From contig CACVAU010000048.1 in assembly GCA_902727915.1 (NCBI GenBank), positions 1 to 26,386 on the forward strand: a stretch of DNA of 26,386 nt, in the 5' to 3' direction. This DNA comes from an uncultured Sulfurovum sp. Its GTDB lineage: Bacteria; Campylobacterota; Campylobacteria; Campylobacterales; Sulfurovaceae. Shown one piece after another: positions 1 to 9,141 of the stretch; positions within the stretch are counted from its first letter, which is position 1, and each line of letters begins with the position of its first letter. The position numbers and the translations under genes are program-made. Below the pieces are notes generated by a model. It had not been told where the DNA came from. It made no database searches and saw only the letters and a program-made list of their open reading frames with translations.

Positions 1-87
1 TCCTCTACCTTTTAACTCATCAGCTGTAACGGCTGTAAGTGTCAATGAAGAAATTAGTGCTGTTGCTAAGATTTTTGAAAATGTCAT
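1..87 (-). CDS. Exported protein, N-terminus only (possibly phosphate-binding PstS)
   Basis: Only the first 29 codons lie in the window. The ATG at 87-85 is preceded by an AAGGAAAAA ribosome-binding site. The peptide starts MTFSK, runs through a hydrophobic stretch (about residues 5-20) and has a likely cleavage site after TAVTA, so it is a Sec-exported protein. The first mature residues, DELKGRG, resemble the start of PstS phosphate-binding proteins, where an [I/L]xGxG motif precedes the first phosphate-binding residues, but 29 residues cannot settle this. A promoter of the shared Pho-like type lies just upstream. Export is well supported; the PstS identity is an inference from context. Confidence 0.5.
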   Translation of the reverse strand, partial: MTFSKILATALISSLTLTAVTADELKGRG

Positions 88-116
88 TATTTTTCCTTGT
101 CATTTTGAATTGAGCA

Positions 117-160
117 AGTATAAAACAGTTTGGTAACATTTTGATTACATTTACAAAACA
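117..160 (-). promoter_or_regulatory. Pho-like promoter of the exported-protein gene at 1-87
   Basis: Read on the minus strand, three half-sites stand at 11-bp steps: TGTTTTG, TGTAATC and TGTTACC. The GTTAC core (137-133) is followed by exactly 10 bp and then a perfect TATACT -10 (122-117). The same layout precedes five other genes in this window. The direct 11-bp repeats are typical of OmpR/PhoB-family binding sites; the identity of the binding protein is inferred. Confidence 0.7.
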
Positions 161-175
161 CCTCAAAAAACCCTC

Positions 176-844
176 CTAACCGAAGCGATACCCAATACCA
201 CGAATGGCTGTAAAATAACCATATTTATTTACAGGATCAATCTTTTTAAGCAAACGATTAACACTAACATTAATCGTACGTTTTTTCATACTGCTGTCAT
301 GCCAGACCGAATCCAAAATATACTCACGTTCCAAAATCATATTTTTATGTTGTATAAAAAAAGACAACAAATCAAACTCTAACTTTGTTAACTCTATCTC
401 TACCTCATCGATGGTACACGTTCGTTGACTTAAATCCATAACAATGTTTTCATAAACCAGTTGTTCTTGGCTAAACCCATAAGTACGTTTCAGTAATGCC
501 TTAATACGACACAGTAACTCCACCAAACCAAAAGGCTTAATAAGACAATCATCAGCACCATTGGCAAAAGCTTGAGCTATCTCTTTTTCACAAAGATTCT
601 CTGCTAAAAAGATAATGGGGACATTACTCTCTTTTTCCCGAACATATTCGATAAAATTCATTCCATCAATATTCGGGTGAATGTCATTAATAATTATTAA
701 AGAAATATCTTTGAGATCTTTTTCAAGCTCATAAAGTGACTCAAAATTGACAACTTCAAAACCCTCTTTTAGAAGATGAAACTGCTTTAACTCTAACAGC
801 TTCTCATCTTCCCCAATGATCATTATCTTTAGTATACTATTCAT
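176..844 (-). CDS. OmpR/PhoB-family response regulator with degenerate receiver
   Basis: This 222-residue protein has an N-terminal receiver (about 1-120) and a C-terminal winged-helix DNA-binding domain (about 128-222, ending GIGYRFG). The receiver has lost key residues. The phospho-acceptor position, four before the conserved Pro57, is Asn53 (with Asp54 next). The switch Thr is Ala81 and the acidic pair is shifted (Gly11-Glu12-Asp13); Lys103 of KPF is kept. It is therefore probably not regulated by ordinary aspartyl phosphorylation. The ATG at 844 was chosen because it begins just before the first beta strand and lies one base after the stop of the TonB receptor gene; a longer reading from 868 would overlap that gene. 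No good ribosome-binding site is visible, so translation is probably coupled. It is the last gene of the TonB operon. No sensor kinase is present. Confidence 0.85.
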   Translation of the reverse strand: MNSILKIMIIGEDEKLLELKQFHLLKEGFEVVNFESLYELEKDLKDISLIIINDIHPNIDGMNFIEYVREKESNVPIIFLAENLCEKEIAQAFANGADDCLIKPFGLVELLCRIKALLKRTYGFSQEQLVYENIVMDLSQRTCTIDEVEIELTKLEFDLLSFFIQHKNMILEREYILDSVWHDSSMKKRTINVSVNRLLKKIDPVNKYGYFTAIRGIGYRFG

Positions 845-845
845 G

Positions 846-3800
846 TTAAAACTTTGAAGAAACGCCAATAGCGACGGTTTTACCTGTTTTAAAACTCTTG
901 GTTACATTTGTTCCTTGTCGCCATACAGTCTCATCATCTAAAATATTTCCAATCTTTAATTTAGCACTAATATTATCCAGTCCAAAACCTTCAAGGTTCT
1001 CAAACTTCTCTTGCCAAACAAAATCTAAAAGCTGAGGTGGCGTTTCGTAATAGTCAGGATAAGCATACTCATCAATCACCCCAACCTTACGAATTCTTTC
1101 TCCCATTTTATTATAAGAGAGTGCCACATTTCGTGTGTCATCATCGTACCCAATCGTTGCGTTTAGTACAACTTTTGAAAGTCCCTGCAACTGTCTATGG
1201 TTCGTAGTATACGTTTCCAACTGCTCATCTCTCAAGGTTACATCCGATTCGGTATAAGAGAAGTTTCCTGAAAGATAATAGTTCGAGTACTTTGCACCTA
1301 AGAAGTCAAAGTTTTTACGACCATCAAATTCAATTCCATACAACAGTGCTGAATCAGCATTATCATAAGAGTAAATCGGCAATGAAGACGATGGAATCAT
1401 TACGTCCTCAATTGGTTTATCCAAGTATTTGAAGAAAAGACCAGCTTTGATGTTTTCACTGTCTGAAAGGTAATGAGAATACTTAAAATCTAAATTGTAA
1501 ATGTCGGTGTTCTCTAAGTTCGGGTTACCAATGACCGTTGCGACATCATATGGGTGAAAATACTCACCATCGGTAAACTCTCTTAAGTCAGGAACAATGT
1601 ACGTTTTCGAAACAGCCACATCAAAGTGATTGTCATCGTCGTATTTAAACTTCAATGATGCACTTGGGTAGAAACCTGTCACATCCAAAGACTCTGGTAC
1701 TCTTTGAATAAGCGTTCGCAAACTCATATCTTCATTATCACTGTCGAGCTTATACTGGTACACGGTTTGTGATAAATCAACAAATCGTAAACCAAAGTTG
1801 GTTTCAATTTTATCCGTTGGTTTAAGAAAAGCACTACTGTAGAGACCAAATTCATCCACTTCAGCATCAAAATAATCGGCTGCTTTAAACGCTGAACTCA
1901 TAATAAAGGCTCTATCATCATAAGAAATATTATCCCTTACGTACTCATAATAGAAAGACTCAATATCTGACGTTAAGTCTGCATCATCCAGTGCCACACT
2001 ACCAATTCGTCTTAAGTTGAATTTATTTTGGCGTGAAACTCGCTCTTTCGTCGAGTAATTTACACCAAACTCTAATTTATCTTCATCACTTACCCAATCT
2101 ACGTCTACCTTATTTTTAAAGTACATTGCATAGAGGTCATCCTCTGATGTCATTTGCGTGGCTAAGTGAGGAGAACTGGTGTTGTCAATGTGCGTTACAC
2201 CCTGCTCTTCAATGTAGGTATAGTTAAAGTTATTGGGTTGATAGAGGTTTGCTTGAGCATATTCAAGACCAAATTCAGCTTTTGCTTTGTGGTTAAATAT
2301 CTCATAATCAAACTCACCATTAAGTTGGTCAACGTTTAAAATACGCTCTTCCCAATCCAAAAAGTAGTCGGTCAAATGGTCATAGTTTGAACCATAAATA
2401 CCATCAACAACCCGTGTGGTCTGTTCAGCATTACGCGTGTAAAGCTTGGTGTACTTTAATTTAAATACATCTAAATAGTTATACCCAAGGTTAAAACTTC
2501 CACCTTGATAATAAGAGGATTTTGTTTTCGTATTCGTACCGTACTTATCAGCATCCGTATGCAACGTACCATCCGTACCCATGTCATAACCAAAAAAGTT
2601 TTCTTCTACTTGTTTATGATCTTGTGAGTATCCATAATTGGCAAAAACAGATATTTTATGTTCATCCATAATTTCAAAGTTTTTAGCAGCTTCAATGGAA
2701 CCAGAGAAGCCCATTGGTAGGTCTCTTGTTTGGATATTATAATTTCTATCCACAAAATCTTTAGTAAACTCAACCAACTCATCTTCCGTAAAGTAGTCCG
2801 TTGTAAAACCTTGAACACGCTCACCCTCTTGCACAGCACCAGCTGCTAAAATATCATTCGTTAATGCTCGGTAACCATTGTCATAACCCAGCCAGTCGGT
2901 GCTACTTCCAGCATAATTATTAGAAGTCTTACCCGTATTACTATTGGCACTGCTTCCTAATGAAACTTTAATGAAGTCTTCTTTTGAAGTGTCTTTGGTT
3001 CGAATGTCAATGTACCCACCACCAAAGTTACTTGGAATATCAGCCGATGCCGACTTTTGAACTTTTAAAGAACCAATCACCGATGAAGGGAAAATATCTA
3101 AAGGAACCGTACGTTTTGTTGGGTCAGGTGAAGGCAATGGCATGGAGTTCATCTCAATGTTTGAGTAACGCTCCCCAAGACCCCTTACGTAAATGCTTTT
3201 TCCACCAACAAGCGTAATACCTGTTACCCTTTTAAGTGCTGAAGCAGCATCACTGTCCCCTTTTTTAGAGAACTCTTCTGAACCTAAAATGTTAGCAATG
3301 GCTGAAGACTCTTTCTCTTCAGCCATAATGTCAGCAATACTACCCTCAACTTTAGGAGCAAGTACCACAAACTCTTCCAGCTCTAAACTTGCAGGTGTTA
3401 AGCTTACCGTTCGCGAAGTAGAAGCACCTTTTGCCACATTAATGTCGTTGATGGTTTGTGCCGAGTAGGCAGAGTGTACCACTGAGATACTTACGTTAGA
3501 ATCAGCAGGAATTTGAACCGAGAAGTTACCCGAAGCATCCGTACGCGTATCAATGGAAGTACCTTTAACAAATACTCTAGCCCCTTCAATTGGTGCTTGT
3601 TTGTCCGTGGTAATCACTTTACCGTTTAAGGTACCTTTGCCTTTGGCTTTTTCCTCTTTTTTCTTGTCGGAAACAACTTTACCTACAGGGGTATCAATAT
3701 CAATCTCTGGCTCATCCATGGTAAAGGAAGCCACAACCTGAGTATCTTTCCCCTCTTTAATGGTCACAGGCTTTTTAAAATAACCTAAGTTCTTACCATT

Positions 3801-4046
3801 GGGGGATTTACCAAAAATTTCAATCTGATGTTCACCAACGCTCAACGTAATCTTCATCGAACCATCAGCATCCGTTCGAACCGTTTTTTTAGCATCAATG
3901 GTAATTTCATTGTTCACCAAAGGTTTTCCACTTTTAAGCATAAACACCGAAAGCGTTCCTACTTCTTGTGCATACGCAAAAGGAGGAATAACAGCACACA
4001 ATGAAATGGTCACAACTTTTAAATATCTTTGTTTCAGTTTACTCAT
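846..4046 (-). CDS. TonB-dependent outer-membrane receptor with two N-terminal sandwich domains
   Basis: The 1066-residue receptor has a signal peptide (1-26, cut after AYA) and a beta-sandwich domain (about 27-110). A Lys/Glu-rich linker, a carboxypeptidase-regulatory-like domain (about 136-215) and a TonB-box-like EEFVVLAP follow. Next are a plug (about 240-350, with VRGLGERY and FGGGYIDIRT) and a long 22-strand-type barrel ending in the aromatic C-terminus SSKF. This Oar-like layout is common in receptors for large or unknown ligands. The start is the ATG at 4046, overlapping the TPR gene stop as TAATG, with GGAG 8 nt upstream; a GTG at 4055 is less likely. It sits in the same operon as its own TonB/ExbBD system, so it is probably energised by it. 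Operon promoter context suggests induction by phosphate limitation; the ligand cannot be read from the sequence. Confidence 0.92.
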   Translation of the reverse strand: MSKLKQRYLKVVTISLCAVIPPFAYAQEVGTLSVFMLKSGKPLVNNEITIDAKKTVRTDADGSMKITLSVGEHQIEIFGKSPNGKNLGYFKKPVTIKEGKDTQVVASFTMDEPEIDIDTPVGKVVSDKKKEEKAKGKGTLNGKVITTDKQAPIEGARVFVKGTSIDTRTDASGNFSVQIPADSNVSISVVHSAYSAQTINDINVAKGASTSRTVSLTPASLELEEFVVLAPKVEGSIADIMAEEKESSAIANILGSEEFSKKGDSDAASALKRVTGITLVGGKSIYVRGLGERYSNIEMNSMPLPSPDPTKRTVPLDIFPSSVIGSLKVQKSASADIPSNFGGGYIDIRTKDTSKEDFIKVSLGSSANSNTGKTSNNYAGSSTDWLGYDNGYRALTNDILAAGAVQEGERVQGFTTDYFTEDELVEFTKDFVDRNYNIQTRDLPMGFSGSIEAAKNFEIMDEHKISVFANYGYSQDHKQVEENFFGYDMGTDGTLHTDADKYGTNTKTKSSYYQGGSFNLGYNYLDVFKLKYTKLYTRNAEQTTRVVDGIYGSNYDHLTDYFLDWEERILNVDQLNGEFDYEIFNHKAKAEFGLEYAQANLYQPNNFNYTYIEEQGVTHIDNTSSPHLATQMTSEDDLYAMYFKNKVDVDWVSDEDKLEFGVNYSTKERVSRQNKFNLRRIGSVALDDADLTSDIESFYYEYVRDNISYDDRAFIMSSAFKAADYFDAEVDEFGLYSSAFLKPTDKIETNFGLRFVDLSQTVYQYKLDSDNEDMSLRTLIQRVPESLDVTGFYPSASLKFKYDDDNHFDVAVSKTYIVPDLREFTDGEYFHPYDVATVIGNPNLENTDIYNLDFKYSHYLSDSENIKAGLFFKYLDKPIEDVMIPSSSLPIYSYDNADSALLYGIEFDGRKNFDFLGAKYSNYYLSGNFSYTESDVTLRDEQLETYTTNHRQLQGLSKVVLNATIGYDDDTRNVALSYNKMGERIRKVGVIDEYAYPDYYETPPQLLDFVWQEKFENLEGFGLDNISAKLKIGNILDDETVWRQGTNVTKSFKTGKTVAIGVSSKF

Positions 4047-5335
4047 TATATACACTCCAACGAATTCTTTTTACATTTCTCAATGCTTTTACGAATAACC
4101 GTTGCTTTTGAAAACAATGCGTTGTCCGTAATCTTTTTAAAATGCTTCTCTGCATGGTCATAATCTTTAACCATAAAGTACGCATAGGCTAAGGCATAAC
4201 GTAAATTGTCATCAGCCAAGAGTCCATAACGTCCCAGTCCATCTTTCAGACCTATTACTTTCTCAAACTCACCCCTGTCCACAAAAATGGCAACTTTTTG
4301 CTTGATTTTCTCTTTTTTGTCCGAAAGCTTCGAGTTCAGGTAAATGGCATGAGGTAAGTTCTCAGCTCTACGGTGCATCTCGGCAGCCTCTTTGGTGTAC
4401 TTAGAATCATAATGCGATGCTTGTTCAAAAAGGTCAGCCGTAACATGAATCATGTCTCTTTTCAAATACGCATGTCCTAAAATCATAGAGAGCTTTGCCG
4501 TTTCAGGAAACAACAACTTCGCTTCTTCTAAAATCCTAATGGCTGACTCCAACTCACCCCCACTCATAAGCATTTGTGCTAAGGCTGTGTACTCTTTGTC
4601 TGACGCGCCACCTTGTGCCATGTAAGCTTTTGAAGCATCTATGGCTGCTTGGTAAAGTTTTAATTCAGCAAGGTAATAAAACTTTTGTTTTAACAAACGT
4701 TTATCTTCAGGAAAAAGTTCAGAACCTCGACTCAATGCTTCTAAAGCACCATTATGGTCTTTTAATTTCCAGTAACACTCAGCTCTTAAGGTATAGAGTC
4801 CAGCTTTGTTACTTCCCATCTCACCAGCATTGTCTAAAGAGGCAATGGTATTGGCATAATCTTTTAGCTTATAGTAAGACTTAGAAAGATTGATGTGCAG
4901 TTTCGCTAGTTTTTCAGCACGAATCTTTTCAGCATCAAAAGCAGGTTCGACCACTTTGGGTTTGACGGGCTCTTTTTTGTCAGAAAAGAGCGAAAAAAGA
5001 TACTCTTTCTTCTCTTTTTCTACAGGAGGTGCTAGGTAGACTTTAGTCTTTGTTCCTTTAACGGCTTGGTTAAAATTCACAATAGAATCTGCGTACTTTT
5101 TCTCTTTAACATCCATAACACCCAACATGGTAAAGTATTTACCAGCATCAAAATTTACGGCTGTCTGATCAACTTCATCCAAGGCTTCACGTGCTTTTTC
5201 AAATTTACCATCAAAAATCATCATGGTTGCGACTGACATATGGTCAATGGTAGGAGCAGTAACATCGTTACTTGCACTCAATGACGTTAACGATAACGCC
5301 AACACCAGTGGTAAATATTTTACTTGTTTCATCAT
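4046..5335 (-). CDS. Periplasmic TPR-repeat protein of the TonB2-type system
   Basis: The 429-residue protein starts with a signal peptide (about 1-22, ending SLSAS). The rest is helical, with TPR-like pairs throughout (for example LHINLSKSYYKLKDYANTIASLDNA near 145-170, and further units to about 415). A Lys/Glu/Pro-rich insertion sits near 95-130. A strong AAGGAGG ribosome-binding site lies 6 nt before the first of two adjacent ATGs. It lies between tonB and the receptor gene. In Vibrio TonB2 clusters a TPR protein occupies the equivalent place after tonB2 and is needed for full receptor function, so a role in assisting TonB-receptor coupling is likely here. Four cysteines occur only near the C-terminus (KCKKNSLECI). 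Confidence 0.8.
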   Translation of the reverse strand: MMKQVKYLPLVLALSLTSLSASNDVTAPTIDHMSVATMMIFDGKFEKAREALDEVDQTAVNFDAGKYFTMLGVMDVKEKKYADSIVNFNQAVKGTKTKVYLAPPVEKEKKEYLFSLFSDKKEPVKPKVVEPAFDAEKIRAEKLAKLHINLSKSYYKLKDYANTIASLDNAGEMGSNKAGLYTLRAECYWKLKDHNGALEALSRGSELFPEDKRLLKQKFYYLAELKLYQAAIDASKAYMAQGGASDKEYTALAQMLMSGGELESAIRILEEAKLLFPETAKLSMILGHAYLKRDMIHVTADLFEQASHYDSKYTKEAAEMHRRAENLPHAIYLNSKLSDKKEKIKQKVAIFVDRGEFEKVIGLKDGLGRYGLLADDNLRYALAYAYFMVKDYDHAEKHFKKITDNALFSKATVIRKSIEKCKKNSLECI

Positions 5336-5347
5336 AGTACTCCTCCT

Positions 5348-5995
5348 TTAGTTAAAGTCAAAACGAACTTTTTGTTTAGCCCAAACCTTCACAGCTTGAC
5401 CTTTGTATTTAGCAGGAGCAAATCTCCAGCTACGAACACCATTCAGTGCAACAGCATCAAAAACACCAGCAGGGAAGGCTTCAAGCACTTGTGCTGTCTC
5501 AACGCTTCCTTGTTTGTCAATGAGAACATTCACAATGACGTAACCTTTAATACGCTTCTTCATCGCAGCAACTGGGTACTCCATTTGTGAACGTGACAAT
5601 ACTTTTGGTTTAACATCAACCGTATTCCCTGTCATTACCGTGTCCTCTGAAATTTCATCCAGTAAATCAGTGGCATCACCACCAATGCTATCGGTTGCAA
5701 ACTCAGGAATGTCCATGGCAATCCCACTTAAACTCGCACTCAAATTTGGCATGGGTGCTTTAGGTGGTGCTTTCTTTGGTTTCGGTTTTGGTTTAGGCTT
5801 TGGCTTCGCAGCTTTTTTAACAGCTTTTTTCTCCATCTTTACATAACGGGCTTCTTTTTTAACTTTGTCTTCTTTCTTCTTAATTGGCTTATTAAACGCT
5901 ACAACTAAAGCCATCATAAGTAGTCCACCCAAAAACATAAAGAAAAAGGCTTCAATTGATTTAAAAAATGTGCCATATTTTCTTTTTTGTGCCAT
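5348..5995 (-). CDS. tonB: TonB energy-transducing protein (TonB2 type)
   Basis: The 215-residue protein has a cytoplasmic N-terminus, a single membrane anchor (about 12-34), a basic stretch, and a Lys-Pro repeat linker (about 63-82) that can span the periplasm. The C-terminal TonB domain (about 125-215) contains the YP motif (SQMEYPVAAMKKR), GYVIVNVLIDKQG and SWRFAPAKYKGQ. The short linker and position after exbD match TonB2-type proteins of Vibrio clusters. It starts 5 bases after the exbD stop and is followed, after 12 bases carrying a strong ribosome-binding site, by the TPR gene. Its expected role is to transmit proton-motive-force energy from ExbBD to the receptor encoded at 846-4046. 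Confidence 0.92.
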   Translation of the reverse strand: MAQKRKYGTFFKSIEAFFFMFLGGLLMMALVVAFNKPIKKKEDKVKKEARYVKMEKKAVKKAAKPKPKPKPKPKKAPPKAPMPNLSASLSGIAMDIPEFATDSIGGDATDLLDEISEDTVMTGNTVDVKPKVLSRSQMEYPVAAMKKRIKGYVIVNVLIDKQGSVETAQVLEAFPAGVFDAVALNGVRSWRFAPAKYKGQAVKVWAKQKVRFDFN

Positions 5996-6000
5996 AAGCT

Positions 6001-6408
6001 TTATCCCATCTCTTTTGTGGTGGAAACAGCCACATCTTTAGCACCTGACATACGACACTCATCAACCACATCAATCAATTTATTTACGGGAATATTATCA
6101 TCGGTAATTACCAAAACATTCTTTTCAGTAGCTGTTCTTAAAAGGTCACGAACTTTACTCTGAATTGCCCATACTTTTACGGGTTGGTTGTCAATATAAA
6201 CTTCACCCGTATTGTCAATGTAAACACGCACAATTTTAGATTCAGCCTGACTTGCTGAAGAAGCAGATGGTCGGTTAATGTCCAACTTCATGTCTTTTAC
6301 AAAGGTAGTGGTTACCATGAAAAAGATAAGCAAGATAAATACCATATCAATCAATGGTGATACATCAACATCGGTCGGGTTGTCGGTTCTTCTTTGTCTA
6401 AATCTCAT
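6001..6408 (-). CDS. exbD: ExbD/TolR-type proton-channel subunit
   Basis: This 135-residue protein has a short cytoplasmic N-terminus, one transmembrane helix (about 18-38) carrying the essential Asp21 in SPLIDMVFILLIFF, and a periplasmic domain ending with the conserved VDECRMSGAKDVAVST pattern. The Asp is the proton-carrying residue of the ExbB/ExbD motor. The ATG at 6408 (MRFRQRR) is preferred because AAAGG lies a suitable distance upstream; an ATG at 6417 has the same AAAGG directly abutting it. Either start overlaps the 3' end of exbB, indicating translational coupling. Confidence 0.92.
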   Translation of the reverse strand: MRFRQRRTDNPTDVDVSPLIDMVFILLIFFMVTTTFVKDMKLDINRPSASSASQAESKIVRVYIDNTGEVYIDNQPVKVWAIQSKVRDLLRTATEKNVLVITDDNIPVNKLIDVVDECRMSGAKDVAVSTTKEMG

Positions 6409-7024
6409 GCTTTGCATCCTTTGTGGTTAATGTATCGGCAATCTGCTCAAACTCTAAAGCAAATCTCTCCTCTTTTTTATCTAAAATTTTCCCTAAAATA
6501 AGCCCTGGTACAGCAACAACCAATCCTAGCTCTGTTGTAAATAACGCTTTAGAAATCCCTCCAGAAATACTCGCTCCTTGTGAAAACATTGAACCTGATG
6601 TTAAAGCATCAAAGGTTTCAATCATCCCCATAACCGTTCCAAGTAATCCAACTAAAGGAGCTAAAATAACAATGGTCTTTACTAAGGTTGAATATTTTGA
6701 AATCATTGTCATGTAAGGAAACAATGCATCATAAATATGGTTTTTAACTTTTAATCCTAAGCCTGATGCTTCACGCGTTGCGTCTAAGGCATCAGCAATG
6801 GCATAGTCTAAAAGACCTCTCATTCTCTGTTTTTCACCACGTTTAATGTGTTTGTCAATTTGACGACGAATATTTCCCATCGTCCCTCGTTTAAGAACTA
6901 AGTATCGATAGCCTAGTCCATACCAAAGGAAAAGATTGAGTACAAAAAGTACCCACATTACAATTCCCCCAGCATTCATAAAGTTGACAAACATCTCGAA
7001 GTATGTTTGTAAGTGATCTATCAT
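6398..7024 (-). CDS. exbB: ExbB/TolQ-type proton-channel subunit
   Basis: The 208-residue protein is a MotA/TolQ/ExbB family member with a membrane helix near 17-40 and two more near 110-135 and 160-185. The conserved family block is clear: LAPLVGLLGTVMGMIETFDAL followed by GGISKALFTTELGLVVAVPGLILG. It forms the motor channel with ExbD. Its ATG overlaps the stop of the longer ExbB-like gene as ATGA, and its end overlaps exbD. This is the canonical short ExbB of the pair; the longer one upstream is the TtpC-like partner. Confidence 0.92.
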   Translation of the reverse strand: MIDHLQTYFEMFVNFMNAGGIVMWVLFVLNLFLWYGLGYRYLVLKRGTMGNIRRQIDKHIKRGEKQRMRGLLDYAIADALDATREASGLGLKVKNHIYDALFPYMTMISKYSTLVKTIVILAPLVGLLGTVMGMIETFDALTSGSMFSQGASISGGISKALFTTELGLVVAVPGLILGKILDKKEERFALEFEQIADTLTTKDAKHEI

Positions 7025-8343
7025 TTTGCATTGTGCTTTTCATAGATGTTAACAATATGAAGGGCACTCTGCTCCATAGAGTCTTTAATTCCTTGCGCCC
7101 AACCAGAGATTAGGTTTCCAAGTAAAAGAAGTGGAATGGCAACAATAAGACCAAACATTGTCGTAATCAGTGCTTCAGAAATACCTCCTGAAAGCATTTT
7201 AGGGTCACCTGTTCCATACTCGGTAATCATGTCAAAGGTTGCAATCATCCCTGTTACCGTTCCCAAAAGACCAAGCAGTGGTGCAACAGCTGCTAGAACC
7301 ATTACAAAGCCACCAAACTTATCAATACGACCACTTTCATTTAAGATATTTTCCATCACAATGTCTTCTATATGCTCACGATCTCTTCTAATGTTTCTAA
7401 GTGTTGAACGAACCACTCTCGCTGCTGAACCCTTAAAGCGTTTAATCGCATCATAAGCTTCATCACCTTTCCCCGATTCCACTTTTTGGGCAACAATTCT
7501 AGAAATCTTTTTGACATTTGAACCAGCCCATAAAAGAATAAGTACTCTAATAACCAAAAGAAAAAGTCCTAACAGACCCAATCCTAAAATGATGTAACCA
7601 ATAACACCACCACCTTCAAGAACATCCTCAATCGTTTTCTCTTTTTTATACTCTATCTCTTTGTCCATATTTTCATAAGTAAAGATGTCCAGTGTTGGTC
7701 TCATGTCATTGGCAAAGAGTGCTTTAGCATCATCCGATGAACCAACAGCATTCCAGAGTTTGTAATTTTGATCTCCAGCAGGTGCTAAAGCACCAGCTGC
7801 TTTGTCCGAAATACCATAAGCAGCGATGTTTCCAACTTTAACAATCTCACCTTCGGCTACCGAACCATTGGGTAAATAAAACTTACCTTTTTCCGTTTGA
7901 ATTGAAGAGAGCTTTGTGTATAGGTTCTCTGCATCTTTAAACGCTTGTTCCATTTTCTGTGCATTTGTTGTTTCATTGCTATCATCAAGTTCAATGCCAT
8001 ACTCTTCAAGCATTCCCTTTGCTTGAATCACCACTGAACCTGTAATCTCGGTATTGCCTTGCTTATCAGAAAGTTTTTCAGAAAGCTTTTCTATTTGCGT
8101 ATTTTTTGCTTTAACAGCTTCATTAAGTTCTAAATACTTTTCTTGAAGTGCTTTTGTTTTCGCTTTGGCTTTGGCTAAGTCCGACTGTTGTTGTTTTTTT
8201 TCTTTGTTCAATCTACTTTTTAATTCTGCTTTTTGTGCCTTTAAAAAAGTATACTCTTTGTTGTAAGCATTGCTTAACTCATCTGCGTGAATGGATGTGG
8301 TTAACAATAATAGTGCGACTAACGCTGGGTAAAATTTGTTCAT
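7021..8343 (-). CDS. TtpC-like long ExbB protein with periplasmic coiled coil
   Basis: The 440-residue protein has a signal peptide (about 1-20, ending SIHA) and a charged coiled coil (about 22-95, KSRLNKEKKQQQSD...). A periplasmic domain runs to about 235, and a MotA/TolQ/ExbB membrane domain follows (about 245-440, with APLLGLLGTVTGMIATFDMI and GGISEALITTMFGLIVAIPLLL). An ExbB-like protein with this N-terminal periplasmic extension is the signature of TtpC, an essential part of the Vibrio TonB2 system. It overlaps the upstream gene by TAATG and exbB by ATGA. The order DUF3450-like, TtpC, ExbB, ExbD, TonB, TPR matches the Vibrio TonB2 cluster. Confidence 0.88.
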   Translation of the reverse strand: MNKFYPALVALLLLTTSIHADELSNAYNKEYTFLKAQKAELKSRLNKEKKQQQSDLAKAKAKTKALQEKYLELNEAVKAKNTQIEKLSEKLSDKQGNTEITGSVVIQAKGMLEEYGIELDDSNETTNAQKMEQAFKDAENLYTKLSSIQTEKGKFYLPNGSVAEGEIVKVGNIAAYGISDKAAGALAPAGDQNYKLWNAVGSSDDAKALFANDMRPTLDIFTYENMDKEIEYKKEKTIEDVLEGGGVIGYIILGLGLLGLFLLVIRVLILLWAGSNVKKISRIVAQKVESGKGDEAYDAIKRFKGSAARVVRSTLRNIRRDREHIEDIVMENILNESGRIDKFGGFVMVLAAVAPLLGLLGTVTGMIATFDMITEYGTGDPKMLSGGISEALITTMFGLIVAIPLLLLGNLISGWAQGIKDSMEQSALHIVNIYEKHNAK

Positions 8344-9113
8344 TATTTACTCTCCGATAAAATTAAAGCATTTGGAAGGCTGAAGAATCCTGTACGGATT
8401 TGTTTTTGAAGTGAGTCGAAAAGGTTAACTATTTTAGCAATGTCCTCTTTGTTACTAACCACTTTGTAGTCATAACTTTCTCCCTTTTTAACGACATAAC
8501 CTACTTGATCATCAGGTGTAGCAAAGTACATCATCACCGAACCCATTTTGGCAATCTTAGCCATTTTAGGTTCACCCTCTAAGCTAATCTCTTGTTTGAA
8601 AAGTCCTATCTCTTTGGTTAAACGAATGGTATCGTCATAACTTGCCCAAATAAGAAGTAAGGCTTTCTCTTCGGTTACTACCTCATCAATAAGGTTTTTT
8701 TGAAGCGTTGCCAAATCAGCCAGACGCTCTTTTGTTTTAAAAGGAATACCTTTTTCAATAATACTTCTTAAATTATGAATTGCTTCAAATAGCATGGGTT
8801 TGATGCTCTCATTTTTATTAGAAGCTTCCTCAATTTTTGTTTGAACTTTTAACAATTCTGATTCAGCCAACTTAAGTGCTGTCTCTTGACGATTAATCTG
8901 TGCTTCACTGTCAGCACTTTGCATGGTATTCGATTTCATTTCAGCTTTGTAGATGTCTTTATTATCGTCAATCTTAGTATAAAGTGCTTCTACCTCAGCT
9001 CTTAATTTCATAATCGATTTAACAATATTTTCATTGTCAGCATGAAGAGATGCTGTCCCCAATGCCATACAAACTACTGTTGACAGTACTACCCTTTTAT
9101 ATGTTCCAAACAT
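8343..9113 (-). CDS. DUF3450-type periplasmic coiled-coil protein, first gene of the TonB operon
   Basis: The 256-residue protein has a signal peptide (about 1-25, ending SLHA), then a long helical coiled coil (about 28-105), then a domain with IPFKTKERLADL near 124-135 and WASYDDTIRLTKEI near 156-170. Length, layout and position directly before a TtpC-like gene match the DUF3450 family of TonB2-type clusters; the family name is assigned from pattern memory, not a search. Its biochemical role is not established; it may form a periplasmic stalk with the TtpC coiled coil. The ribosome-binding site is TTGGAG, 5 nt before the ATG. It is driven by the Pho-like promoter at 9142-9196. Confidence 0.75.
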   Translation of the reverse strand: MFGTYKRVVLSTVVCMALGTASLHADNENIVKSIMKLRAEVEALYTKIDDNKDIYKAEMKSNTMQSADSEAQINRQETALKLAESELLKVQTKIEEASNKNESIKPMLFEAIHNLRSIIEKGIPFKTKERLADLATLQKNLIDEVVTEEKALLLIWASYDDTIRLTKEIGLFKQEISLEGEPKMAKIAKMGSVMMYFATPDDQVGYVVKKGESYDYKVVSNKEDIAKIVNLFDSLQKQIRTGFFSLPNALILSESK

Positions 9114-9141
9114 TTATACTCCAATGTATTTTTATACTTCT

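Noticed and set aside
846..868. Longer start for the degenerate response regulator (from 868)
   Set aside because: It would overlap the receptor gene and add eight residues before the first receiver strand; the ATG at 844 follows the receptor stop by one base.
2606..2839. Minus-strand open frame within the receptor gene, and similar short frames inside other genes
   Set aside because: They lie in alternative frames of well-supported genes without ribosome-binding sites or recognisable protein content.
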